The notes under the pieces were generated by a model. That model worked only from the letters and a program-made list of their open reading frames with translations. It was not told where the DNA came from and did no database searches. Source: Clostridiales bacterium UBA1775 (lineage in GTDB: Bacteria > Bacillota > Clostridia > Monoglobales > Firm-18). From it: a DNA stretch of 37,901 nucleotides. Where the stretch lies: assembly GCA_002314595.1 (NCBI GenBank), contig DCGP01000026.1:1-37901 (forward strand), read 5' to 3'. Positions 17,710-24,812 of the stretch are shown one piece after another. The position numbers were made by a program, and so were the translations under genes. Each line of letters begins with the position of its first letter. The stretch's first letter is position 1.

Positions 17710-17881
17710 ATCTTGCTGTGAATATTGTAATTTCTATGTATACGACGAAGATTATGAATGCTATGTGTGTGATGTTAACTTAGATGAGGACGAAATGGAA
17801 AGGTATATGACATCAACTTTTGATAATTGCCCATATTTTAGAGACGGGGACGAATATAAGGTAGTTAGAAAACAAAACTGA
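17702..17881 (+). CDS. DUF6472-like small cysteine-rich protein
   Basis: 59 residues. It begins MSKSCCEYCNFYVYDEDYEC, continues with YVCDVNLDEDEMERYM and has a later NCPYFRDGDEY. The cysteine pattern and acidic DEDYE and LDEDEMERY strings match the small clostridial family DUF6472, of unknown function; the Cys residues suggest a metal site. It starts inside the end of the peptidase gene (8-base overlap) and is the last gene before the terminator, so it is co-transcribed with the cassette. No link to the cassette's function is known. Confidence 0.75.
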   Translation: MSKSCCEYCNFYVYDEDYECYVCDVNLDEDEMERYMTSTFDNCPYFRDGDEYKVVRKQN

Positions 17882-17884
17882 TTT

Positions 17885-17912
17885 AAAAAGGATTTGCATT
17901 TGCAAATCCTTT
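17885..17912. terminator. Bidirectional intrinsic terminator, copy 1 of a 28-bp repeat
   Basis: Ten-base-pair stem AAGGATTTGC/GCAAATCCTT with an ATTT loop, flanked by A-rich and T-rich tracts, so it can act on both strands. It ends the + strand capsule and cassette operon and the - strand XRE gene. The same 28 bases occur again at 19290-19317. Confidence 0.85.
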
Positions 17913-18135
17913 ATTTTATTCTTTCGTTAAATTCTTCTCCATAAATTAAATAATCAATAGATACGTTAAAATAATTAGAAAAAGTCTTTAACATTTGTAT
18001 GTCCGGATTTCTTTTCCCATTTTCGTAATATGACAGCGCTTCCCTTGTGATATTTAAATCCATTGCAACCTTTAATTGTGTTAACTTTTTCTTTTTTCTT
18101 ATCATTTTTAGACCAATCAAAATATCTTTTTTCAT
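17911..18135 (-). CDS. XRE-family transcriptional repressor
   Basis: 74 residues, almost entirely one HTH_3 domain: LKMIRKKKKLTQLKVAMDLN, then ITREALSYYENGKRNPDIQM and LKTFSNYFNVSIDYLIYGEE. This is the Cro/C1/SinR-like fold with no effector domain. The start follows GAGGTAAT. It is divergent from the SHOCT protein gene, and the 102-base gap contains two perfect palindromes over a consensus promoter. It very probably represses that promoter and perhaps its own. Confidence 0.9.
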   Translation of the reverse strand: MKKDILIGLKMIRKKKKLTQLKVAMDLNITREALSYYENGKRNPDIQMLKTFSNYFNVSIDYLIYGEEFNERIK

Positions 18136-18159
18136 TTCAATTACCTCAAAATTATTATC

Positions 18160-18188
18160 TTGACATTATTGTAACAATTTGTTACAAT
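18160..18188 (+). promoter_or_regulatory. Consensus sigma-A promoter of the SHOCT module
   Basis: TTGACA at 18160-18165, a 17-base spacer and TACAAT at 18183-18188. Transcription would start within the second palindrome, about 45 bases before the ATG at 18238. The near-consensus elements fit a strong promoter controlled by repression. Confidence 0.85.
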
Positions 18189-18213
18189 AATAATGTAACA
18201 ATTTGTTACATTA
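18166..18213. promoter_or_regulatory. Two tandem palindromic operators
   Basis: Positions 18166-18190 form a perfect 25-base palindrome centred on T18178, and 18191-18213 a perfect 23-base palindrome centred on T18202. They share the core TGTAACAATTTGTTACA, and their centres lie 24 bases apart. The first covers the promoter spacer and -10; the second covers the likely start site. The XRE protein encoded next door is the expected ligand. Confidence 0.82.
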
Positions 18214-18237
18214 TAAAATTAAAAGGGGGAAAATCTT

Positions 18238-18879
18238 ATGAGTAAAACAAATGAAATAATAAAGCTTAAGGAATTGCTTGATATGGGAGCAATATCAAAG
18301 GAAGAATATGACATACAAAAAAGAGAACTTTTAAATAGAACTGAAAAACCTAAAAGCAAAGTATTTAAAGTTATAGGAATAATTGCTATTTCGTTTGTCG
18401 GGTTAATAATAGTTCTTGGAATAATTGGCTCGTTAACTTCAAATGACAAAGAAAAAAATTCATCTCAACAAATAGAACAAAGCAGTGAAAAAGAACCTGA
18501 AAACCCGGATTTTGCAAATCCAATGCCTATTGAAATATCAGGTAAAATGGATAAAGATATTTTAGGTTTTCCATTAGTTTCTTTTAATATTAAAAATACA
18601 ACAGATAAAGATATTTTAGCAATGCAATTTTATTTTGTACCACAAAATGTATATGGCGAAACTGTTGATTCAATGATGATAAATAACAAACTTGAATATA
18701 CTGATTGCATTACAGTGGGGACTTCCCAAAGTATTAACTTTCAAATAATTGACAATGATGTGAAATTTGGAACTGCATATTTATATAGTATTTATTATTC
18801 TGATAAAACAGAGTGGGGCAATAAAAATGCATCAAAAGATGATATAATGAAATATGCTTATAAAATTAACATTAAATAG
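18238..18879 (+). CDS. SHOCT-domain membrane protein
   Basis: 213 residues. Residues 1-32 (IKLKELLDMGAISKEEYDIQ KRELL) form a SHOCT motif, a short helical oligomerisation or tethering element. One membrane segment follows at about 42-65 (VFKVIGIIAISFVGLIIVLG), then a Glu/Ser-rich linker and a C-terminal beta-rich domain of about 130 residues (FPLVSFNIKNTTDKDILAMQ) that resembles extracytoplasmic immunoglobulin-like domains. The start follows AAAGGGGGA. It is controlled by the operators just upstream and is probably co-transcribed with the next gene. Function is unknown. Confidence 0.75.
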   Translation: MSKTNEIIKLKELLDMGAISKEEYDIQKRELLNRTEKPKSKVFKVIGIIAISFVGLIIVLGIIGSLTSNDKEKNSSQQIEQSSEKEPENPDFANPMPIEISGKMDKDILGFPLVSFNIKNTTDKDILAMQFYFVPQNVYGETVDSMMINNKLEYTDCITVGTSQSINFQIIDNDVKFGTAYLYSIYYSDKTEWGNKNASKDDIMKYAYKINIK

Positions 18880-18889
18880 GGGGATTATT

Positions 18890-19258
18890 ATGAAAAAGAG
18901 AAGTATTTGGTTATTGGTTGCAACAATTTTAGCATCACTTTATTCTATTTATTTAATTTGTTATTTTAGCGGAACTGTTGCAAACACAGATGGTGCAGAA
19001 CAGGTTGGTAGTGCAATTGCAACTGCTTTAGTAACTCCACACATGATTATGTTTTTAGTAGGCGCGGTTTTTGGGTGGATAGGATTTTTCTTAAAAGTAA
19101 CATGGGGAGCTTTGGTGGCTGCCATATTGTATAGTGTTGGAACTTTATTCTTCTTGGTTTATGCAATGTTTGGCGTTCCGATTTTAGTGTTTGGATTTAT
19201 TGGATTTGCAATGCAGAAGAAGATAAATAAAGCTTGTAAAATAATTACCGAGAATTAG
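18890..19258 (+). CDS. Small four-segment membrane protein
   Basis: 122 residues with about four hydrophobic segments (8-26, 48-70, 72-92, 93-110) and a basic C-terminal tail (MQKKINKACK). The start is the ATG at 18890 after AGGGGG, ten bases past the SHOCT gene; the open frame extends upstream but without a start site. I do not recognise a family. Its pairing with the SHOCT protein and XRE regulator suggests a small membrane-stress or defence-like unit, but there is no direct evidence. Confidence 0.7.
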   Translation: MKKRSIWLLVATILASLYSIYLICYFSGTVANTDGAEQVGSAIATALVTPHMIMFLVGAVFGWIGFFLKVTWGALVAAILYSVGTLFFLVYAMFGVPILVFGFIGFAMQKKINKACKIITEN

Positions 19259-19289
19259 GATATAGCATATTTCATTTATATTTTAAAGA

Positions 19290-19319
19290 AAAAAGGATTT
19301 GCATTTGCAAATCCTTTTT
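19290..19319. terminator. Bidirectional intrinsic terminator, copy 2 of a 28-bp repeat
   Basis: Same stem-loop as at 17885-17912: identical over 28 bases, with longer A and T flanks here. It ends the SHOCT module on the + strand and spoVAC on the - strand. Confidence 0.85.
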
Positions 19320-19763
19320 CTATACAAATATGCTGTAAATTATTCCTATAAGAACGGAAACTAAGCTTCCGTAGACAATTACCGGCCCTGCTACTGTGAA
19401 CATTTTTACAGCTAATCCTGTTACTAAGCCTTCACTTTTAAATTCCATAGCAGATGAAACAATGGAGTTCGCAAACCCTGTTATAGGTATCATTGAACCT
19501 GCACCGGCAAACCTGCCTATTTTACTGTAAACATTTATTCCTGTTAAAAATGAGCCTATAAATACCATAATAATAGGCAATGCTGTTTTTATTGTTTCCT
19601 TTTCAACTCCGTATTTTTCAAGCTCATAACTAATAAATTCAGCGATTAAGCATATTGTACCACCAACCAAAAATGCAATAACGCAATCTCTAAATGTTTT
19701 GGATTTTGGGGACATTTCTGCCACATATTTTTTGTATTGTTCCTTTGTTAATTCGTATCTCAT
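19320..19763 (-). CDS. spoVAC: Stage V sporulation protein AC
   Basis: 147 residues, the usual length of SpoVAC. The conserved core is visible: IAFLVGGTICLIAEFIS, YSKIGRFAGAGSMIPITGFA, NSIVSSAMEFKSEGLVTGLA and MFTVAGPVIVYG. SpoVAC is a membrane channel subunit for dipicolinic acid uptake into the forespore and release at germination. The start follows AAAGGATTG. It is not followed by spoVAD or spoVAEB, its usual operon partners; a terminator comes directly after the stop. No clear sigma-G promoter could be recognised upstream. It indicates a spore-forming lineage. Confidence 0.92.
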   Translation of the reverse strand: MRYELTKEQYKKYVAEMSPKSKTFRDCVIAFLVGGTICLIAEFISYELEKYGVEKETIKTALPIIMVFIGSFLTGINVYSKIGRFAGAGSMIPITGFANSIVSSAMEFKSEGLVTGLAVKMFTVAGPVIVYGSLVSVLIGIIYSIFV

Positions 19764-19818
19764 ATAATCAATCCTTTCAAATATATTATTGCAATTATTA
19801 ACAAAATTATTATAATAG

Positions 19819-19847
19819 TTGACAAATATAAAAATATATAATATAAT
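19819..19847 (+). promoter_or_regulatory. Perfect sigma-A promoter of the ABC importer operon
   Basis: TTGACA at 19819-19824, a 17-base spacer and TATAAT at 19842-19847: both hexamers are exact consensus. Transcription should begin near 19854, leaving a leader of about 120 bases before the ATG at 19974. That leader holds the attenuator described separately. Confidence 0.9.
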
Positions 19848-19859
19848 ATATGTAGATTA

Positions 19860-19951
19860 GATGAGTTTGAATAGGTGAGATTAGTGCCATTGTTGTGATG
19901 GTTTAATTTTATATGTATTTTATTTCAGGCTCATTTGGGTCTGAATTTTTT
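19860..19951 (+). promoter_or_regulatory. Leader RNA with alternative terminator and antiterminator
   Basis: The terminator pairs TTCAGGCTC (19924-19932) with GGGTCTGAA (19937-19945) around an ATTT loop and is followed by six T (19946-19951). GATGAGTTTGAA (19860-19871) can pair along all 12 bases, counting G-U pairs, with TTCAGGCTCATT (19924-19935), which would abolish the terminator. Between them is a small hairpin GCCAT/ATGGT (19886-19902). This is a classic attenuation layout for the transporter downstream. I could not assign it to a known riboswitch or T-box class; it is too short for a canonical T-box. Confidence 0.7.
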
Positions 19952-19973
19952 ATTTTAAAGGAGATTAGAAGAG

Positions 19974-20960
19974 ATGAGAAAAGAAATCAAAAAAATTATG
20001 AGTTTAGTATTGGCAGTGGCTGTGGTGCTTGGTGTTTCAGCTTGTGGAAACACACAAAGTGGTAAAGAGGTTTACAAAATCGGCGTTTCGCAGTTTGCAG
20101 ATCACCCATCACTTGATAACTGCTACAAGGGATTTGCAGAGGGCTTAAAGCAAGAAGGCTTTGAAGAAGGCAAAAATCTTGAAATTGAGTTACAATCTGC
20201 AAAGGCAGACACAGCAACAGCAAGTCAAATTGCACAAAACTTTGCAAATGGTGGCAAGGATTTAGTTTGTGGTATTGCAACAGTTTCAGCACAAACACTT
20301 TATGCAGCATGCTATGAAAAGGGTATTCCGGTTGTATTTAATGCAATTTCAGACCCTATCATTGCAAAAATTGCTAAATCAGAAACAGAACCAATGGAGG
20401 GCATTACAGGCGTAAGCGACAGATTGCCTGTTGAGGCACAATTAAAGCTTATCCGTTCAATTTTACCTAATGCTAAGAAAATTGGTATTCTATATACAAC
20501 AAGTGAAGCAAACAGCGTAAGTACAATTAAAACATATAAAGACCTTGCTTCAAAATATGGTTTTGAAATTGTGGAAAAGGGTATTGGTACACAGGCAGAA
20601 ATTCCACAGGCAACAGACATTTTACTAAATGAAGTTGATTGTATTTCAAATATGACAGATAACACAGTGGTTGTAGCCCTTTCAGTTATTTTAGAAAAGG
20701 CTAATGCTAAAAACATTCCGGTGTTTGGTTCTGAAGAAGAACAGGTTGCAAATGGTTGCGTAGCAAGTGCAGGCCTTGACTATTACGCTCTTGGTATCCA
20801 AGCAGGTAAGATTGCTGCAAGGGTTTTAAAGGGTGAAGATATTTCAAAAATTCCTTTTGAAACATTAAAAGAAAGTAAAATTTCAGTTAATCAAAAGGCT
20901 GCAAGTCAACTTGGAATTATAATTCCAAAGGAAGTATTAGATAGCGCAGAAGCAAAATAA
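19974..20960 (+). CDS. ABC importer substrate-binding lipoprotein (PF04392)
   Basis: 328 residues. It has a lipoprotein signal with lipobox VSAC at about residues 21-24, then a periplasmic-binding-protein-like fold of the ABC_sub_bind family: YKIGVSQFADHPSLDNCYKG, ELQSAKADTATASQIAQNF, GIPVVFNAISDP and GVSDRLPVEAQLKLI. The family includes TrpX-type proteins for tryptophan or tyrosine, but the ligand cannot be read here. It is the first gene of a three-gene operon driven by a consensus promoter and an attenuator. A permease gene follows after 16 bases. Confidence 0.9.
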   Translation: MRKEIKKIMSLVLAVAVVLGVSACGNTQSGKEVYKIGVSQFADHPSLDNCYKGFAEGLKQEGFEEGKNLEIELQSAKADTATASQIAQNFANGGKDLVCGIATVSAQTLYAACYEKGIPVVFNAISDPIIAKIAKSETEPMEGITGVSDRLPVEAQLKLIRSILPNAKKIGILYTTSEANSVSTIKTYKDLASKYGFEIVEKGIGTQAEIPQATDILLNEVDCISNMTDNTVVVALSVILEKANAKNIPVFGSEEEQVANGCVASAGLDYYALGIQAGKIAARVLKGEDISKIPFETLKESKISVNQKAASQLGIIIPKEVLDSAEAK

Positions 20961-20976
20961 GGAGCATTTTTAAGTT

Positions 20977-21864
20977 ATGATGAGTATTATTTTTGGTATT
21001 ATCCAAGAGGGAATAATATACAGTTTAATGGCATTGGGTGTCTATATCAGTTACAAAATATTGGATTTTCCTGACCTTTCTGTTGATGGAACATTTCCAC
21101 TTGGTATGGCAGTTACCTTTGTTGGTATATCAAACGGCATCAATCCGTTTTTGTGCTTGTTAATTGCATTTTTTGCAGGGGCAGTGGCAGGTACTGTAAC
21201 CGGTATTTTGCACGTTAAGTTTAAAATTAAGGATTTACTTTCAGGTATTCTTACAATGACTGCACTATATTCAATTAACTACACAATTGTAGGCAACCCA
21301 ACAGGATTTTTGAAAATGGATTCAAATACTGTTTTTTCAATAATTCCAAGGAACCCAAGGTCATTTGTATTCCAAAATAAATACCTTATCGTAGCATTGG
21401 TAATAGTGATAATTTCTAAAATTTTATTAGATTTATATTTAAAGACCAAGTCAGGCTTTTTACTTAGAAGCACAGGTGATAATGCAGCATTGGTAACAAC
21501 CTTGGGCAAGGATTCAGGTATGGTTAAAATTCTTGGGCTTGCAATATCCAACGGATTGGTTGCCTTGTCGGGCTCACTTAACCTACAATACATCAAAACA
21601 TTTAATGTTGCAGGTGGTACAGGTACAATCGTAATGGGCTTGGCGGCGGTTATTATCGGCACAACATTGTTTAAAAAGGTTAAGTTTTTAAAGGCAACAA
21701 CCGGTGTTTTAATTGGTATGATTATTTACAAGGCGTGTATTTCCATTGCCCTAATGGCAGGCTTACAGGCAAAGGATACAAACCTTGTTGTTACAATTTT
21801 GTTTATTGCAACACTACTTTCAAACAGACTAATCGGCAAAAAAGGAGGAAAGGTTAATGCTTGA
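20977..21864 (+). CDS. ABC importer permease
   Basis: 295 residues, about eight membrane segments. MGVYISYKILDFPDLSVDGT-like signatures (ALGVYISYKILDFPDLSVDG, GILTMTALYSINYTIVGNPT) identify the BPD_transp_2 permeases that partner PF04392 binding proteins. GGAG is 12 bases before the first ATG; a second ATG follows directly at 20980. Its last codons overlap the ATPase gene by 8 bases. It forms the membrane channel, probably as a dimer. Confidence 0.9.
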   Translation: MMSIIFGIIQEGIIYSLMALGVYISYKILDFPDLSVDGTFPLGMAVTFVGISNGINPFLCLLIAFFAGAVAGTVTGILHVKFKIKDLLSGILTMTALYSINYTIVGNPTGFLKMDSNTVFSIIPRNPRSFVFQNKYLIVALVIVIISKILLDLYLKTKSGFLLRSTGDNAALVTTLGKDSGMVKILGLAISNGLVALSGSLNLQYIKTFNVAGGTGTIVMGLAAVIIGTTLFKKVKFLKATTGVLIGMIIYKACISIALMAGLQAKDTNLVVTILFIATLLSNRLIGKKGGKVNA

Positions 21865-22630
21865 ACTTAAAAACATAAGTAAAACATTTAGTCGCTCCAA
21901 TATTGACGAAAAGGTGATATTTGATAATTTTAGTATTACAATAAATGATGGTGATTTTGTTTCGGTTGTAGGTAGTAACGGCTCCGGTAAAACAACAATG
22001 TTAAACATTGTTTCCGGCGATGTTATTCCTGATAGTGGTGAGGTTATTTTAGACGGAAACAATATTACAAAAATCAAGAATTTTAAAAGAGCAAAGAAAA
22101 TTGCACGTGTTTTTCAAAACCCTGCAATGGGTACTTGCCCTGAAATGACAATCTTTGAAAATATGTCTATTGCAGACAATAAAAATAGAATGTATGGATT
22201 AACATGGGGACTAAACAAGAATAGAAAAACGTTTTATCAAACAAAGTTAGAGGAGCTTGGTATGGGGCTTGAAAACAGGTTAAATTCCAAGGCAAATACT
22301 TTGTCCGGTGGTCAACGTCAAGCGCTTGCACTAATTATGGCAACATTAGTAAAGCCTGAAATTTTGTTGCTTGATGAACATACTGCGGCACTTGACCCAA
22401 AATCAAGTGATATTGTAATGAATTTGACCAAAAAGATAGTAGAATCGCAAAAAATTACTACATTGATGGTAACACATAATTTAAGATATGCAATAGAATA
22501 TGGCAATCGTTCTGTAATGATGCACGAAGGTAAGGCAATTTTGGATATTAAAGGTGCAGAAAGAGAAAATTATAAAATTGATGATTACCTTAAAATATTT
22601 AATGAAATCAGTATTGAGTGTGGTAATTAA
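21857..22630 (+). CDS. ABC importer ATP-binding protein
   Basis: 257 residues: Walker A VVGSNGSGKTT near residue 40, Q-loop VFQNPAMGTCPEMT, signature LSGGQRQALALIMATL, Walker B ILLLDEHTAALDP and H-loop LMVTHNLRYAIE. The His-Thr after the Walker B Glu (DEHTAALDP) is typical of the ATPases that partner PF04392 importers. The start follows AAAGGAGGAAAGG inside the permease gene. It completes the operon, which ends at the terminator at 22647. Confidence 0.92.
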   Translation: MLELKNISKTFSRSNIDEKVIFDNFSITINDGDFVSVVGSNGSGKTTMLNIVSGDVIPDSGEVILDGNNITKIKNFKRAKKIARVFQNPAMGTCPEMTIFENMSIADNKNRMYGLTWGLNKNRKTFYQTKLEELGMGLENRLNSKANTLSGGQRQALALIMATLVKPEILLLDEHTAALDPKSSDIVMNLTKKIVESQKITTLMVTHNLRYAIEYGNRSVMMHEGKAILDIKGAERENYKIDDYLKIFNEISIECGN

Positions 22631-22646
22631 AGTCTTTGTTTGCATA

Positions 22647-22680
22647 AAAAAGGAATTCGTTATTTTACGAATTCCTTTTT
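22647..22680. terminator. Bidirectional intrinsic terminator after the ABC importer operon
   Basis: A 14-base-pair stem (AAAAAGGAATTCGT and its complement) around a TATTTT loop, with the A and T tracts inside the stem. It lies between the importer ATPase and the convergent groEL and can serve both. Confidence 0.88.
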
Positions 22681-22712
22681 GTATTATATGCTTAACATAA
22701 TTTAAATTAGAA

Positions 22713-24344
22713 TTAGTACATTCCACCCATTCCACCCATACCCGGTGCAGGAGCAGCAGTACCTTCCGGAGCAGGTTTGTCTGCAACAAGGCTTTCGGTT
22801 GTAAGAACCATAGAAGCAACACTTGCAGCATTTTGCAATGCACTTCTTGTAACCTTAGTTGGGTCAACGATACCTGACTTAATCATATTTTCATATACTT
22901 CCTTATGGGCATTAAAACCAATGCCTTGTTTGCTTTCCTTAATCTTTTGAACGATAACAGAGCCTTCAAGACCTGCATTTTTAGCAATTTGTTTAACAGG
23001 CTCTTCCAATGCCTTACGAACAATTAGCATACCTGTTTTTTCGTCCCCTTCGGATTTTGCAATCAATTCCTCAACAGCAGGAATGGCGTTTATAAATGCA
23101 GTACCACCACCTGCAACAACACCTTCTTCAACAGCTGCCTTTGTTGCTGCCAAGGCGTCCTCGATACGAAGTTTCTTTTCCTTCATTTCAGTTTCTGTTG
23201 CAGCACCAACCTTGATAACTGCTACGCCACCTGAAAGTTTTGCAAGGCGTTCTTGTAGCTTTTCTTTATCAAATTCAGATGTGCTTGCTTCAAGCTCTGC
23301 CTTAATTTGTGCAATTCTGTTTTTGATTTCGTCTTTATTACCGGCACCATCAACAATTATTGTGTTTTCTTTGTTAACAACAACCTGTCTTGCAGAGCCA
23401 AGCTGAGTAAGTTGAGTTTCTTTAAGGTCTAATGCCAATTCCTCGGATATTACTTCACCACCTGTAAGGATTGCAATATCTTGAAGCATAGCCTTTCTTC
23501 TGTCCCCAAATCCCGGAGCCTTTACTGCAACTGCAGTAAATGTACCACGTAATTTGTTTACAACCAATGTTGCAAGTGCTTCACCTTCAATATCTTCTGC
23601 AATGATTAGTAGCTTTTTGCCTTGTTGAACAATTTGTTCAAGTAAAGGTAACAAGTCTTGGATATTTGTGATTTTCTTATCTGTAATCAAGATGTATGGG
23701 TCGTCTAAAACAGCCTCCATCTTTTCGGTATCAGTTGCCATATATGGTGAAATGTAACCTCTGTCAAATTGCATACCTTCAACAACTTCGCTGTATGTTT
23801 CAGCAGTTTTGCCTTCTTCTAATGTGATTACACCGTCATTTGAAACTTTGTCCATAGCATCTGCAATTAGTTCTCCAATAAATTCGTCAGCAGCAGAAAC
23901 AGATGCAACTTGTGCAATATCCTTTTTTCCGTTAACCTTTTTGCTGTTTGCTTTAATTGCCTCAACTGCAGTATCAACTGCCTTTGCAATACCCTTTTTA
24001 ACATCCATTGGGTTTGCGCCGGCTGCAACGTTTTTAAGACCTTCTCTAATTAGAGCCTGTGCCATAAGTGTAGCAGTTGTTGTACCATCACCTGCAACAT
24101 CGTTTGTCTTTGTTGCAACTTCTTTAACAAGCTGAGCACCCATATTTTCAAATGGGTCTTCAAGTTCAATTTCCTTTGCAATAGTAACACCGTCATTTGT
24201 GATTAACGGTGAACCGAATTTTTTATCCAAAACAACATTTCTGCCTTTTGGACCAAGTGTTATTTTAACTGTATCTGCAAGCTGGTTAACGCCCTTTTCA
24301 AGAGCTTTTCTTGCTTCTTCTCCGTATAGTATTTCCTTTGCCAT
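22713..24344 (-). CDS. groL: Chaperonin GroEL
   Basis: 543 residues, full length. The ATP site GDGTTTATLMAQ is near residue 85, with EGVVAGGGTAFINAIPA near 405; the C-terminal tail ends GMGGMGGMY as is typical. It forms the 14-mer chaperonin that folds cytosolic proteins with GroES. It starts with ATG after GGGAGG and lies 18 bases after groES. The operon is under CIRCE/HrcA control. Long open frames antisense to it are shadows. Confidence 0.99.
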   Translation of the reverse strand: MAKEILYGEEARKALEKGVNQLADTVKITLGPKGRNVVLDKKFGSPLITNDGVTIAKEIELEDPFENMGAQLVKEVATKTNDVAGDGTTTATLMAQALIREGLKNVAAGANPMDVKKGIAKAVDTAVEAIKANSKKVNGKKDIAQVASVSAADEFIGELIADAMDKVSNDGVITLEEGKTAETYSEVVEGMQFDRGYISPYMATDTEKMEAVLDDPYILITDKKITNIQDLLPLLEQIVQQGKKLLIIAEDIEGEALATLVVNKLRGTFTAVAVKAPGFGDRRKAMLQDIAILTGGEVISEELALDLKETQLTQLGSARQVVVNKENTIIVDGAGNKDEIKNRIAQIKAELEASTSEFDKEKLQERLAKLSGGVAVIKVGAATETEMKEKKLRIEDALAATKAAVEEGVVAGGGTAFINAIPAVEELIAKSEGDEKTGMLIVRKALEEPVKQIAKNAGLEGSVIVQKIKESKQGIGFNAHKEVYENMIKSGIVDPTKVTRSALQNAASVASMVLTTESLVADKPAPEGTAAPAPGMGGMGGMY

Positions 24345-24362
24345 TTTTAAAACCTCCCTTTA

Positions 24363-24647
24363 TTACTGAACCTTTGCTAAAATATCTTTTTGACTTAAAA
24401 TAATGTATTCTACACCGTCAAGTTTAACCTCTGTACCGGCATATTTGCTCATTAAGACCTTATCTCCAACAGCCACTTCCATTGGGATTTTCTTGCCATC
24501 TTCTACAAGACCGGGGCCAACTGCAATAACTTCTGCCATCTGTGGTTTTTCCTTTGCAGTACCGGCTAAAATAATGCCACCTTTTGTTGTTTCTTCGCTT
24601 TCAAGCATTTTAATTACGACTCTGTCGCCTAATGGTTTAATGTTCAT
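24363..24647 (-). CDS. groES: Co-chaperonin GroES
   Basis: 94 residues: MNIKPLGDRVVIKML at the N-terminus, the mobile loop ESEETTKGGIILAGTAKEKP and the GPG turn (VGPGLVEDGK). The frame is open upstream, but the ATG at 24647 follows GGAGGGTTT and matches the family start; the longer version would run through the CIRCE element. It caps GroEL as a heptamer. First gene of the operon. Confidence 0.98.
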   Translation of the reverse strand: MNIKPLGDRVVIKMLESEETTKGGIILAGTAKEKPQMAEVIAVGPGLVEDGKKIPMEVAVGDKVLMSKYAGTEVKLDGVEYIILSQKDILAKVQ

Positions 24648-24676
24648 TTTTAAACCCTCCTTTAATAAATCCGTTG

Positions 24677-24703
24677 TTAGCACTCTAACACGTTGAGTGC
24701 TAA
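24677..24703 (-). promoter_or_regulatory. CIRCE operator (HrcA binding site)
   Basis: TTAGCACTC, nine bases, GAGTGCTAA: an exact match to the consensus inverted repeat. It lies between the groES promoter and ribosome site, so HrcA would repress groESL under non-stress conditions. hrcA itself is not in the window. Confidence 0.98.
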
Positions 24704-24714
24704 TTGTTATATAT

Positions 24715-24743
24715 ATAATACATTTGTGTATTAAAATATTCAA
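24715..24743 (-). promoter_or_regulatory. groES promoter
   Basis: On the - strand: TTGAAT (24743-24738), a 17-base spacer and TATTAT (24720-24715), directly upstream of CIRCE. A good sigma-A promoter in the expected position. Confidence 0.85.
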
Positions 24744-24812
24744 TGTTAGTAAAAGTTGATTATTTTAATATATATTAAAAAATCTCTGCTTTTCTAAGTA
24801 TTTCTAATGTTT

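Noticed and set aside
18166..18213. Reading the two palindromes as further WalR boxes
   Set aside because: The TGTAAC and TGTTAC units are 10 bases apart and arranged as exact inverted repeats, not 11-base direct repeats; an XRE dimer site fits better.
19860..19973. T-box or leader-peptide control with Trp codons in the importer leader
   Set aside because: No T-box sequence and no frame with clustered Trp codons was found; the only short frame ends after five codons.
23083..24135. Long open frames antisense to groEL
   Set aside because: They mirror the codon bias of groEL, lack ribosome sites and have low-complexity Ala/Ser-rich translations.
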